Positions 27,801 through 36,792 of a stretch of DNA of 38,429 bases are shown piece after piece. The notes beneath the pieces were generated by a model. The model was given only the letters and a program-made list of their open reading frames with translations, ran no database searches and was not told where the DNA came from. The DNA comes from Planctomycetota bacterium. GTDB lineage: Bacteria > Planctomycetota > UBA11346. The stretch is taken from contig PLEW01000122.1 of NCBI GenBank assembly GCA_003136555.1, forward strand, positions 1 to 38,429, given 5' to 3'. The position numbers and the translations under genes are program-made. The stretch's first letter is position 1. Each line of letters starts with the position of its first letter.

Positions 27801-28079
27801 ATGTTAACCCCACTGCGCATCATCCTGGTCACCGCCATCACCTGCTGCTTCGCGTCAGCAGGAACGACCGGTACCACCGATACGACCACTGGAACTGGTA
27901 CCGGCACCGGCACCACCAACAGCACGCCGCATCATCACCATCACCATCATCATCACCACTGGAAGCATCACCACCATCACCATCACCACCACCACCATTT
28001 CCAGCCTGCCGCGACCGGCAGCACGACTGGTGGTTCGACGGGCAGCACATCGGGCAGCTCGACTTCCACCTCGCACTGA
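27801..28079 (+). CDS. Secreted histidine-rich protein, 92 aa (H10-WK-H11)
   Basis: AGGAG 6 nt before ATG; MLTPLRIILVTAITCCFASAGTTGTTDTTTGTGTGTGTTNSTPHHHHHHHHHHWKHHHHHHHHHHHFQPAATGSTTGGSTGSTSGSSTSTSH*; signal peptide; mixed CAT/CAC codons. Confidence 0.8.
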   Translation: MLTPLRIILVTAITCCFASAGTTGTTDTTTGTGTGTGTTNSTPHHHHHHHHHHWKHHHHHHHHHHHFQPAATGSTTGGSTGSTSGSSTSTSH

Positions 28080-28093
28080 GCGCAGGCGTGATG

Positions 28094-28129
28094 GCGCATC
28101 CAGGACGGACACGTGCCTCCTGGATGCGC
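28094..28129 (+). terminator. Perfect 12-bp stem-loop downstream of His-rich gene
   Basis: GCGCATCCAGGA - 12-nt loop - TCCTGGATGCGC; no T-tract. Confidence 0.55.
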
Positions 28130-28243
28130 GGCTGATCCCTGCACCAGTCTTCACCACCGGCCAGCTGTGCTCCCGGTCTGACTGCTGAATTGGTGCAGGG
28201 TGATGCCGTTCTCCAGGACCAGGATGTTCCCTCAGGAGTGGTG

Positions 28244-29449
28244 ATGCGCGTCCGTCTATCACCCCGTCCCCTTCTTCATGCCTGCCTGGCGGTGCTGTTG
28301 GCCGGGGCCGGCCTCGCACCGTCACTGATCGCCGAGGAGGAACTGCACCTCGACAGCGGCATGATCGTCGTCGGTGACGTGATCAGCGAGACCCCGGATA
28401 CGGTGGTGCTGCGCACCCAGGCGCTGATCCGCCATACGCCGCTCGCGGCCACCCTGACCTACCGTCGCGATCAGATCGACAGCCGTCGCACGGTCCCCTC
28501 CTTCCACGACCAGTACCTCGCACGCGCACCGCTCTCCCCCGACACCGTCGAGGGCCATCTGGCGCTCGCACGCTGGTGCATGGACTGCTGCCTGGTCCCG
28601 GAGGCGCTGGAGAATGCCCAGCGCGCCGAGGCGCTCGACAGCTACAACCAGGTCGTCGCCCAGCTGTTCAAGGATCTCGGGTACGTCAAGGACCAGGGCC
28701 ACTGGGTCTCGGTCGATGACGCCGGATACAAGGCCAGTCATGGCGCCGCGCTCGCCACCGCGGCGAGCGTCCCGCCGGCATCGTCCGCAGCGACCGCGAC
28801 ACCCCCCATGGTGGCCGCGCGGCGGCCGCTCGCGCCCAGCCCGGCCCTCCCCGCCCGCGATGTCAGCGCAGCGCATCCGGCCCAGCCCGCCGGTGCGGCC
28901 AGCGACGCCGATACCGCGACACCGGTGGCCGTCAGCGCCATCCCGGCGGGCGTCCTGGCGGTCATGTCCGCCGCCGCTGCCGGGCATCCGCTCAGCGATT
29001 ACATCAGCGATACCGAGGACGGCCACCTGGTCTACAGCGCCGAATTCACCCGTGCCGATGGCATCGCCATGGAAGTGACGGTGACCAAGGAGGGCGCCCT
29101 GGTCGATGTCTCGCCTGAGGCCGACGAGGCGCCGACGGGCGCTGCCGGCTCATCCGGGAGCCCCGCACGGGTGACGGGCGCGCCCGCCACTGCGGCGGCC
29201 GGCGCGGACGTCGAGATCACCGCCCGCGCGGTCCCCGCCATCGTGCTCGCCGCCATGACCAAGGCCGCCGGCGGCGCGCCGGTCAGCGATTACGTCCGCT
29301 CGGTCGACGACGGCGAGGTGGTCTTCAGCGCCGAGTTCACCAACGCCGCGGGAACGGTCATGGAGATCACCGTCGGCCGGGATGGAACGGTACTGGATCT
29401 CTCCCCCGAAGCCGCCGATGAGGCGCCCAGCTCCAATAGCCGGCGCTAG
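28244..29449 (+). CDS. Secreted protein with two tandem PepSY-like repeats
   Basis: Signal peptide MRVRLSPRPLLHACLAVLLAGAGLAPSLIAEEE; repeats PAGVLAVMSAAAAGHPLSDYISDTEDGHLVYSAEFTRADGIAMEVTVTKEGALVDVSPEADEAP and PAIVLAAMTKAAGGAPVSDYVRSVDDGEVVFSAEFTNAAGTVMEITVGRDGTVLDLSPEAADEAP. Confidence 0.8.
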   Translation: MRVRLSPRPLLHACLAVLLAGAGLAPSLIAEEELHLDSGMIVVGDVISETPDTVVLRTQALIRHTPLAATLTYRRDQIDSRRTVPSFHDQYLARAPLSPDTVEGHLALARWCMDCCLVPEALENAQRAEALDSYNQVVAQLFKDLGYVKDQGHWVSVDDAGYKASHGAALATAASVPPASSAATATPPMVAARRPLAPSPALPARDVSAAHPAQPAGAASDADTATPVAVSAIPAGVLAVMSAAAAGHPLSDYISDTEDGHLVYSAEFTRADGIAMEVTVTKEGALVDVSPEADEAPTGAAGSSGSPARVTGAPATAAAGADVEITARAVPAIVLAAMTKAAGGAPVSDYVRSVDDGEVVFSAEFTNAAGTVMEITVGRDGTVLDLSPEAADEAPSSNSRR

Positions 29450-29686
29450 CCGCCGCTGACACGCTGATCTCCCCCTGCGTACCGCACGCCTGGGATGCCA
29501 GTGGCGAGCGGCCGGTGATGCCCCTCCGCGCACACCGGCGTGAACGTATCCTTCGTTCCACCGTTCACCCCCGTACATCAGCCCTGAGGTATGCAGCGCT
29601 CGCGTCGGGACCAGCGACGCCTAAGAACCATGGTCCTGGACCGTGGTCAGGGTGTCATACCACACCAGCCGACGATCGGACCCTGG

Positions 29687-30355
29687 ATGGCATTCCGCAC
29701 CGCGACACCCGTCCAGCTGATCCTGCTCGCGGCAGGCATCTCCATGAGCTGCGCCCTGGTGGGCATCGTCGTGATGATCCTGACCAGTCATGGCCCGCCA
29801 GCGTCCGCGGACACCCTCCAGCAGCAGATCCCGCGACCTGAGCCCAGTGCCCTGGCAGGACCAGCCCCCGGTGCGCCTGCCCCCGCGCGCGCGCCTGAGG
29901 ACACTGATGAGCGTCCCCATGCGGGCGCATTCGGTGGCGTGGTCGGTCAGGACATCCTGAAAAGCGCGACGCACATCGTCCTCTATCGCCTCTACGGGGA
30001 ACGCGACATCACCGATGCGCAAGGACACTATATGGAATTCGATGTCAACGACACGGTCGGCGAGCCCGTCACCCTCAACCCTCATTCCACCGCCGAGGTC
30101 CGCCGACTGTTCACCACTCCCGAGAGCGTCACGCGGGCGGTGAAGGGCTGCGATCCCCAATATGGGGTGAAGTTCCGCTTCGACAGTCCGGCAGGATCTG
30201 CAGAGATCGTGGTCTGCTTCGGGTGCGGCGAAGCCGCCATGATCCTCCAGGGACGCTGGATCGATGAGGTGGACATCGATCCGATGCGCGAGGCCTTGGC
30301 CACCGTGGTCAAGCGCCTGCTGCCCCGCGATGCTGTCATCCAGAGCCTGCGCTGA
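29687..30355 (+). CDS. Membrane-anchored hypothetical protein
   Basis: MAFRTATPVQLILLAAGISMSCALVGIVVMILTS (TM anchor), Pro/Ala linker, then a globular domain of normal composition. Confidence 0.7.
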   Translation: MAFRTATPVQLILLAAGISMSCALVGIVVMILTSHGPPASADTLQQQIPRPEPSALAGPAPGAPAPARAPEDTDERPHAGAFGGVVGQDILKSATHIVLYRLYGERDITDAQGHYMEFDVNDTVGEPVTLNPHSTAEVRRLFTTPESVTRAVKGCDPQYGVKFRFDSPAGSAEIVVCFGCGEAAMILQGRWIDEVDIDPMREALATVVKRLLPRDAVIQSLR

Positions 30356-30412
30356 CCAGGACGAGCATGGGCTACCGGAACCCCAACGCACCTGCCCGGT
30401 GCCAGTGCGTCG

Positions 30413-30439
30413 TTGACAGCATACCGACTCGTCGGCATG
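30413..30439 (+). promoter_or_regulatory. TetR-gene -35 (TTGACA) and operator-like palindrome
   Basis: TTGACA 30413-30418; CATACCGACTCGTCGGCATG 30420-30439 is a 20-nt near-palindrome (one mismatched pair plus the central dinucleotide) just upstream of the TetR start. Confidence 0.5.
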
Positions 30440-30441
30440 TG

Positions 30442-31068
30442 ATGCCCGTCATGGAAAGCGATGCCCGGCATGCATCGACGACCAGGCTCCTGGACGCGGC
30501 ACTGCATGTCATCCGGGCCACGGGCTCTGCCGCGACGACGGTCGATGACATCTGCCGCACAGCAGGGGTCACCAAGGGGAGCTTCTGTCACCACGTCGCC
30601 ACCAAGGATGCGCTGGCACTGGCCGCGGCTGCGCATTTCTCGGCGCGCTCAGACGGCGTCTTCACCACCGCACCGTGCCGCTCCATGCCCGATCCGCTGG
30701 ATCGCCTGCTCGGCGACGTCGCCTTCCGTGGTGAGAGCCTGCATGGCGGACTGCCCGACTACACCTGCCTGCCGGGCACCCTCGTCCAGGAAACCTACGC
30801 CACCCACCCGGATATCCTCGCCGCATGCGATTCCGGCATGTCTGGGCATATCGCCGCATTGACCAGCGATGTCGAAGCCGCACAAAGGCTCTGCGCGCCG
30901 ACGGCCACCTGGAGCGAGGAGAGCGTGGGCTACGTCATCCAGGCGATCCTGCAGGGCGCGTTCATGGTCGCCAAGGCGAAGCAGGACCCCGCGGTCGTGC
31001 ATGAGAGCCTGGCCCATCTCGCCCGCTATCTCGAGTCCCTCCTACCTCGACCACCCACCACCAGATGA
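30442..31068 (+). CDS. TetR-family transcriptional regulator
   Basis: TTRLLDAALHVIRATGSAATTVDDICRTAGVTKGSFCHHVATKDALALAAAAHF (TetR HTH). Confidence 0.92.
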   Translation: MPVMESDARHASTTRLLDAALHVIRATGSAATTVDDICRTAGVTKGSFCHHVATKDALALAAAAHFSARSDGVFTTAPCRSMPDPLDRLLGDVAFRGESLHGGLPDYTCLPGTLVQETYATHPDILAACDSGMSGHIAALTSDVEAAQRLCAPTATWSEESVGYVIQAILQGAFMVAKAKQDPAVVHESLAHLARYLESLLPRPPTTR

Positions 31069-31079
31069 CAGGAATCCCC

Positions 31080-31523
31080 ATGACCACCATCACCGTTGAA
31101 GCGACCATTGCAGCCCCCCTTGCCGCGGTCTGGGACGCCTGGAATACGCCGGAAGACATCAAGCAATGGAATGCGGCGTCTGACGATTGGCACACCACGA
31201 GATCCCAGGTGGATCTGCGGGTTGGCGGGACCTTCTCATCGCGCATGGAGGCCAAGAATGGCAGCATGGGCTTCGATTTCGCCGGAACGTATACCAAGGT
31301 CGTCGAGCATGCCTTGATCGAGTGCGCTTTCGGCGGCCGCGTGCTGGTGGTCGAATTCATCTCCGGCAGCGATGGTGTGACGGTGCGCGAAACCTTTGAC
31401 GCCGAGTCGACGTATCCCATCGAGCAGCAGCGGGGCGGCTGGCAGTCCATCCTGAACAATTTCAAGACGCATGTCGAGTCGCGCCATCGCCTGGCTGCCG
31501 GCCGGACGACCTCCGCTCCGTGA
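31080..31523 (+). CDS. SRPBCC / AHSA1-like domain protein
   Basis: MTTITVEATIAAPLAAVWDAWNTPEDIKQWNAASDDWHTTRSQVDLRVGGTFSSRMEAKNGSMGFDFAGTYTKVVEHALIEC...GGWQSILNNFKTHVE. Confidence 0.92.
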   Translation: MTTITVEATIAAPLAAVWDAWNTPEDIKQWNAASDDWHTTRSQVDLRVGGTFSSRMEAKNGSMGFDFAGTYTKVVEHALIECAFGGRVLVVEFISGSDGVTVRETFDAESTYPIEQQRGGWQSILNNFKTHVESRHRLAAGRTTSAP

Positions 31524-31710
31524 CTCCCGGCTCCAGGTCAGCGACGGGCTGATACCGCTCGCCCGGGCGCATCGCGGTGCAGGGGCGCCGATGCCGGTGG
31601 CTGGTGCTGGTCCAGATGAGCATCGGACGGCCAGCATCGGCGGACATCGCCCTCTGCTCTGTTCGGCATCGTCGCAGGCTGAGGCGTCGCCGTCCAGCAG
31701 GGCCGACAGG

Positions 31711-32610
31711 TCAGCTCGGCTGGACGGTACCGGAGTTCGTCGGCAGACCGCTGCTCACCGTGGAATTCAGCAGCGGCCGCCCTTGCTGGCAGTACCTCGC
31801 CGGAGCGGCGCCGACCACCCTGCGGAACAGCTTGTTGAAATGATGGGGATCGGGAACGCCCACATGGGTGCGCACCTCGGAGATCGTAAGCCTGGTCGTG
31901 TCGAAGAGCCACCTGGCCCTGTCGATGGTGCAGCGGTTGCGATAGGCGATCATGCTCTCGCCGTAGCGGAGGCGGAATGCCGCAGTCAGGCGATTATGGC
32001 TGACTGAGCAGCGGCGCGCCACCTCGGTCATCGCCAGATCGTGGCTTTCCGGATGGCGGAGGATCTCGGCGGCCTGCACGGTCGCACGCTGCATCCTCGT
32101 CAGCGACTGGATGCTGCCGGCAGCACCCGCCTGATCCTGCATGACGCCCGCCAGCCATGTTATGAATGAGGCCGCTCCCGTGCGCGCGGCATACATGAAG
32201 GCGTGCCGCTGATCGCCGCTGGCGGCCATCCAGTCCTGGGTGATGGCATTCAGCCTCCGCTGCGCTTCGAAGCGGTGGAGATCGAGCCGGCAGAGCACGG
32301 GCAGACGGACGGTCCCACCGCTGGGGTCTGGGATCCCCGGCAGCAGGCGCAGGCACCAATGGCTGCCCGGTCTCGGGAAATGGTAGCGGATGTCGGCATG
32401 CGCAGGGAAGAGGACGACGTCTCCAGGTTGGATGCTGAAGTCGTCGTCGCCGATGCGCACCATCGCCACATACGAAAAGAGCGTGACCATGAAGGTGTGA
32501 TTGCGATGGTTCTCCCGGAAATGCTGGGCGGGATGGCTGAACCGGCCGCAGCCGAATACCGTCGGGGCCAGATCGATCGGCACCACCATGCTGGGAACGG
32601 TTGATTTCAC
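31711..32610 (-). CDS. AraC-family transcriptional regulator
   Basis: N-terminal cupin-like sensor (FSIQPGDVVLFPAHADIRYHFP) and C-terminal AraC HTH (LAMTEVARRCSVSHNRLTAAFRLRYGESMIAYRNRCTIDRARWLFDTTRLTISEVRTHVGVPDPHHFNKLFRRVVGAAPARY). Confidence 0.93.
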   Translation of the reverse strand: MKSTVPSMVVPIDLAPTVFGCGRFSHPAQHFRENHRNHTFMVTLFSYVAMVRIGDDDFSIQPGDVVLFPAHADIRYHFPRPGSHWCLRLLPGIPDPSGGTVRLPVLCRLDLHRFEAQRRLNAITQDWMAASGDQRHAFMYAARTGAASFITWLAGVMQDQAGAAGSIQSLTRMQRATVQAAEILRHPESHDLAMTEVARRCSVSHNRLTAAFRLRYGESMIAYRNRCTIDRARWLFDTTRLTISEVRTHVGVPDPHHFNKLFRRVVGAAPARYCQQGRPLLNSTVSSGLPTNSGTVQPS

Positions 32611-32731
32611 ACCAACAGGGTAGATTCCTCCGGATGGCGTTCAAGCATCCTGGCGTGACAAGATAGGGTTGCTGCCGCGACCGCTGGATGGCACTCCGCC
32701 CTCGACCCGATGATCACGGTGACGGGAGCCC

Positions 32732-34636
32732 ATGGATCATTGTCTCACCTCCCTCTTCCCGCACTGGATGCGGATGGGATTGCTCTGGGGGGCGCTGGCG
32801 TGCGCGCTCCCGGTCAGCTTCGCCGCGGACATCGGTGATGGCTTGCGGGAGTGGCTGATCACCAATGCCGCATCCGGGATCGATGTCGGCGTGACGGCGC
32901 GCATCGCCGGGCAGGAATTCCCGTCCGCCACCATCCAGGAGGTCGACGCCAGTGGCGTGCGCCTCAGGGCCAGCGGCCTCAGCGCCACGGTGCCGTGGAA
33001 GGCATTCGATGCCGAGTCGATGTACCTGCTGACCTCGACCCTGCTCAAGCGCATGCCCGCCGGAGTGGCGGTGGAAGCGCTGCTCCTGGGTGCCAGGACC
33101 AGCCGACGCGACGATCCGCGCTTCCGGCAAGCACTCGATGATCTGCGCCAGCGCTCGCCAGCCGACGCGCACCAGGTCGACGTGATCATCGAGCAGGTTC
33201 GCCAGAGCATCTCCGCCGCCAGTGCCGCAGCGCCCGCGCGTCCGGTCACCCAGGCGAAGCCGAAGGCGGATCCGAGCCCGCTCGCCAACCAGGTTCCCTG
33301 GGACCTGCCGGGGCTCTCGGCGATGCGCCCCTCCAAGCACAAGGTGTTCGCGCATTATTTCCTGCCGTTCCCCGTCTCCATCGACAACCTGCCCCCGGCA
33401 TCCGATTATTACGCGCGCAATTACCTGCTGCCCGAGGGCGAAAACGGGAAATTCGCCGCGCGCGGCGGGTTCCTCCGCGAGCGTCCCCTTCCGCGGGCGC
33501 CGGTCGCCGGTGCCGATTGGCGCCTGCACGACCTCATCTACGAAGCGCATCTGGCGCGTGACGCCGGACTCGACGGTTTCGTGGTCGACCTGCTCGGCGC
33601 CGATGATCATGAGGGCTCGGTGCGCCGTCTGCTCGATGCCGCGCAGGCCGTCGATCCGGATTTCAGGATCATGCTCATGCCGGATATGACCTCCGAGCTG
33701 CGCGCGAAGCCGGATCGGCTGGTGCCCCTGATCACGGAGATCGGCCATCATCCCGCCTGCTTCCGCCTGGCCGACGGCCGCCTGGTCGTCGCGCCCTATT
33801 GCGCCAACATCTTCCCGGTGGACTGGTGGCGGGAGCGTCTGAAGCAACTCGAATCCGCTGGCCTGCCCGTGGCCCTGGTGCCGCTGTTCCAGGGATGGAC
33901 GGTCCCGGCCCCGTTGTTCGCACCCATCTCCTACGGCTTCTCCGAATGGGGGGGCAGGACGCCGATCGAGAGTCGCAGCATCGAGGCCACGGTCGCCACC
34001 ATCCACCGATACGTCCCCGTATGGATGCAGCCGGTGGCGCCGCAGGACATGCGGCCGAAGGACGGCGCATTCCTGGAAGCCGCCGGCAGCCTGACCTTCC
34101 GCACCCAGTGGGAGAATGCGATCCGCGGCGGCGCCGACTGGGTGCAGCTGATCACCTGGAACGACTATTCGGAATGCACCGAGATCGCGCCTTCGACCGG
34201 CATCGGCTATGCGTTCTACGACCTGACGGCCTTCTACACGGCCTGGTTCAAGACCGGGGTCGTGCCAGCGATCAGGCAGGATGCCTTGATGGCCTTCCAC
34301 CGCATCCAGCGCTCCGATGTGCGCCTGCGGCTGCAGAAGAGCCCCTGGATCAACCGCTTGGCCTCGGAGCCGACCCGTGATGAGATCGAACTCCTGGCAT
34401 TCCTGACCGCACCTGGCGAGGTGGAGATCTCCATCGGCAGCGATGTCGTCCGAAGCCATGCCGAGGCGGGCCTGACCATCGTGCATGCACCGCTGCGCAT
34501 CGGGACTCCGACCTTCACGCTGGCGCGCAATGGCAAATCGGTGATCGCGATGAGAAGCCCGTGGACGGTGGTCGCGGAGGCCGATTACCAGGACTTCCTC
34601 TACCATGCGGTGGTCAGCTACCGTTCCTCGAAATGA
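32732..34636 (+). CDS. Secreted GH71-like (glucan endo-1,3-alpha-glucosidase-type) glycosidase
   Basis: Signal peptide; N-terminal module with VTARIAGQEFPSATIQEVDASGVRLRAS; HKVFAHYFLPFPVSIDN, DAGLDGFVVDLLG, VWMQPVAPQDMRPK, GADWVQLITWNDYSECTEIAPS. Confidence 0.8.
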   Translation: MDHCLTSLFPHWMRMGLLWGALACALPVSFAADIGDGLREWLITNAASGIDVGVTARIAGQEFPSATIQEVDASGVRLRASGLSATVPWKAFDAESMYLLTSTLLKRMPAGVAVEALLLGARTSRRDDPRFRQALDDLRQRSPADAHQVDVIIEQVRQSISAASAAAPARPVTQAKPKADPSPLANQVPWDLPGLSAMRPSKHKVFAHYFLPFPVSIDNLPPASDYYARNYLLPEGENGKFAARGGFLRERPLPRAPVAGADWRLHDLIYEAHLARDAGLDGFVVDLLGADDHEGSVRRLLDAAQAVDPDFRIMLMPDMTSELRAKPDRLVPLITEIGHHPACFRLADGRLVVAPYCANIFPVDWWRERLKQLESAGLPVALVPLFQGWTVPAPLFAPISYGFSEWGGRTPIESRSIEATVATIHRYVPVWMQPVAPQDMRPKDGAFLEAAGSLTFRTQWENAIRGGADWVQLITWNDYSECTEIAPSTGIGYAFYDLTAFYTAWFKTGVVPAIRQDALMAFHRIQRSDVRLRLQKSPWINRLASEPTRDEIELLAFLTAPGEVEISIGSDVVRSHAEAGLTIVHAPLRIGTPTFTLARNGKSVIAMRSPWTVVAEADYQDFLYHAVVSYRSSK

Positions 34637-34842
34637 TGACGATCCGTCGGCTGTCCGCGAGCGGGGAGGGCGGCGGGGGTCGCTGGTGCGGCCATGATCA
34701 TCGGCCTGCCGGCGGCGATCCCCTGTGCCGGATGCAGCCATGCACCATCCGCCCCGCCTCCATCCAGCCTCCTGGGCGGAATCCGGTGACGCCTCCAGCA
34801 TCCCGTGTGGTGATCAGATCGGCGAGCGTTCGCAGCGCGCGG

Positions 34843-35919
34843 TCATTGCGGCGTCCTCTTCGCCTTGCCGTCCTTGGGCAGATTCGCCAGCGGGATGCCA
34901 TAGACGATCGAGCAGACGCCCGTCTGGTCGATCGGCACCGTCGCCTTCCTGTAGCTCTTGCCATCGGTCGACCAGGTGATCCCGCCCCAGCCGCAATCGA
35001 CGGCGATGCCGGCTGGCGATACCGCCTTCGGGAGCTGCGGCGGATTGGCCACCGCCATCCAGTGCACGCCATCGGATGAGGTCTGCACGCCCTTCTTGCC
35101 GCGCAGGTAGAACAGCCCATCGCGGAAATGCAGGCAGCTGTCGTCGTGCTGGTCACCCGAGGTCCCGGTCAGGGTGAACTGGAGGCCATCGTTCGACAGG
35201 ATCAGGGCGCCGGTCTTGGTGCAGGCGACGAAGCGCTTGTTGCCGAAATCGAGGCCGCACACATCGGCCTCCTCGCGCGTCATCGCCAATGGCGTGTCGC
35301 CATCCTTGCTGCCGCCGATCCAGCCGATGCGCGGCTGGTTGCCGGGCAGGGCGTAGTCGCCGGCGAACACGGCGGCGCCGTTGCCGGCCACCCAGCGGCG
35401 GAAGTAGGCGTTCTGCCAGCCGGGACCCGCATTGGGCAGGATCATCTTGGCCTCGGCCGCCTGCTTCCAGGTGATGCCATCCGCGGAGAGCTGGAAGTGG
35501 TCATCGAAGGCGGAAAGCAGACGGTCGCCGAGATCGATCACCACCGACACCCGCCATTTGTTGGTGACCACCTCGTCCCAATGCTTGCCGTCGACCGAGC
35601 GCAGGATGAATCCCTTCGGCGGACCGAAGGGTCCCCCTCCGCCGCCCCCGGCGGCATAGAACACCCCCGCGCGGTAGACGAGCGTGAAAATGACATTGCA
35701 GTCGTCGGCGTTCTTGTCCGACCAGCGCTCGGCAGTCCAGTTCTGCCCATCGATGGACCATCCGCGGAAGCCGCCGTAGCCGACGGCGACGAAGACGCCC
35801 TGGCCGGGGACCGGCTTGTCGGCAGGCGCTGCCCCGGCAGCGCTCGGCTGGGCGGCATGGAGCAGCGGGCCCATCAGGGCGAGGGCGACGGCGAGGTGCA
35901 GAGAGAGCGGGCGGATCAT
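34843..35919 (-). CDS. Secreted beta-propeller-like protein with six SxDGxx(W/F/Y) repeats
   Basis: Signal peptide MIRPLSLHLAVALALMGPLLHA; repeats SIDGQNW, SVDGKHW, SADGITW, SNDGLQF, SSDGVHW, STDGKSY. Confidence 0.8.
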   Translation of the reverse strand: MIRPLSLHLAVALALMGPLLHAAQPSAAGAAPADKPVPGQGVFVAVGYGGFRGWSIDGQNWTAERWSDKNADDCNVIFTLVYRAGVFYAAGGGGGGPFGPPKGFILRSVDGKHWDEVVTNKWRVSVVIDLGDRLLSAFDDHFQLSADGITWKQAAEAKMILPNAGPGWQNAYFRRWVAGNGAAVFAGDYALPGNQPRIGWIGGSKDGDTPLAMTREEADVCGLDFGNKRFVACTKTGALILSNDGLQFTLTGTSGDQHDDSCLHFRDGLFYLRGKKGVQTSSDGVHWMAVANPPQLPKAVSPAGIAVDCGWGGITWSTDGKSYRKATVPIDQTGVCSIVYGIPLANLPKDGKAKRTPQ

Positions 35920-36089
35920 GGCATCCTTGTCGCAGAGCCTGGTACAGGCGACATCGATAGGCTGGTGGTCACCCGTCCGCCCCAGTGTCCGGTCACGTCA
36001 TGCCGGGCAACCAGGATGCCGAGCGTCTCGGTGCCGTCGGCATCGCGACAACGCACCGCGACAATGAATGGCAACGAGGCGGCCACCAT
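35916..36089 (-). CDS. Possible small ORF (57 aa) overlapping the start of 34843..35919
   Basis: Manual translation: MVAASLPFIVAVRCRDADGTETLGILVARHDVTGHWGGRVTTSLSMSPVPGSATRMP*, ending in an ATGA overlap. A competing ORF (35993..36430) exists in another frame. Confidence 0.3.
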   Translation of the reverse strand: MVAASLPFIVAVRCRDADGTETLGILVARHDVTGHWGGRVTTSLSMSPVPGSATRMP

Positions 36090-36097
36090 GTCAGCAA

Positions 36098-36114
36098 TTT
36101 TAAACGTTTCAAAA
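36098..36114 (-). promoter_or_regulatory. LacI/GalR-type operator-like box TTTTGAAACGTTTAAAA
   Basis: Near-perfect palindrome centred on AACGTT, in an AT-rich island (about 36090-36175) within GC-rich DNA, upstream of the 34843..35919 locus. Confidence 0.5.
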
Positions 36115-36792
36115 GCGGCCGGCGTGGGGTCGGTTTAATTTTCATGTCATTTAATAACATATAGTTATGTACTATCCCAGGTGATCGAATCAGCGCTCCT
36201 GGCCAACCCCATTGCTGCGCCATGATCGGCCTCGCCGGTAGTCGTGGCGGTGATGCGCGGCAGATCCCGGGTATCCCGGGTCTGGACATCGGCTGGTGCG
36301 ACGGCGGCGACGGGGGAACCGGCGCTGGGCTGCTCGCAGAAGCGGGCGCTGTGCGTCGCCGCTGCTGCGTCCAGGCCGATTGCCAGGACCGCGCCAGCGG
36401 TGCCGATCGACGCACGGATCGCCGCCGCATGGTCGCTCAGGCGCTTCCGGCTCCCGGAGCGAGCGCTACGACGTGATGCCTGATGGGAACAGGCAGATAT
36501 TCACGCCCCGCATGATCCGCTGACCATCTGCGGATCCATCACCATGTCAGCACCTGCCTGCATGCGTGTGGCTGCGGTGCCTACGATGGCTCTGATCGCC
36601 CCTTGGACGGATCAGCCCGTCAGCACACGCACAGCGCAACCGATGGCGCGCGCATGGTCGTTCAGGCGCGGCCAATGGCGGTCATCATGCTGACAGGGTC
36701 TCGCGCTATGATGGCCACCATCGCCATACTGCTGTCCCCATGGCTGCACCGAGATGGCGACGCGGCGTTCCATCCCTGCCGGAGCCTGCTCG

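Noticed and set aside
27940-28000. CAT/CAC-rich run as a microsatellite or CRISPR-like repeat
   Set aside because: Irregular codon mixture inside an ORF with signal peptide and RBS; no spacer structure.
32714-34801. 695-aa minus-strand ORF antisense to the GH71-like gene
   Set aside because: Low-complexity Arg/Gly/Asp/His-rich translation typical of a shadow frame in GC-rich DNA; the plus strand has signal peptide and glycosidase motifs.
35128-36138. 336-aa plus-strand ORF
   Set aside because: Antisense to the SxDGxxW repeat protein; shadow composition.
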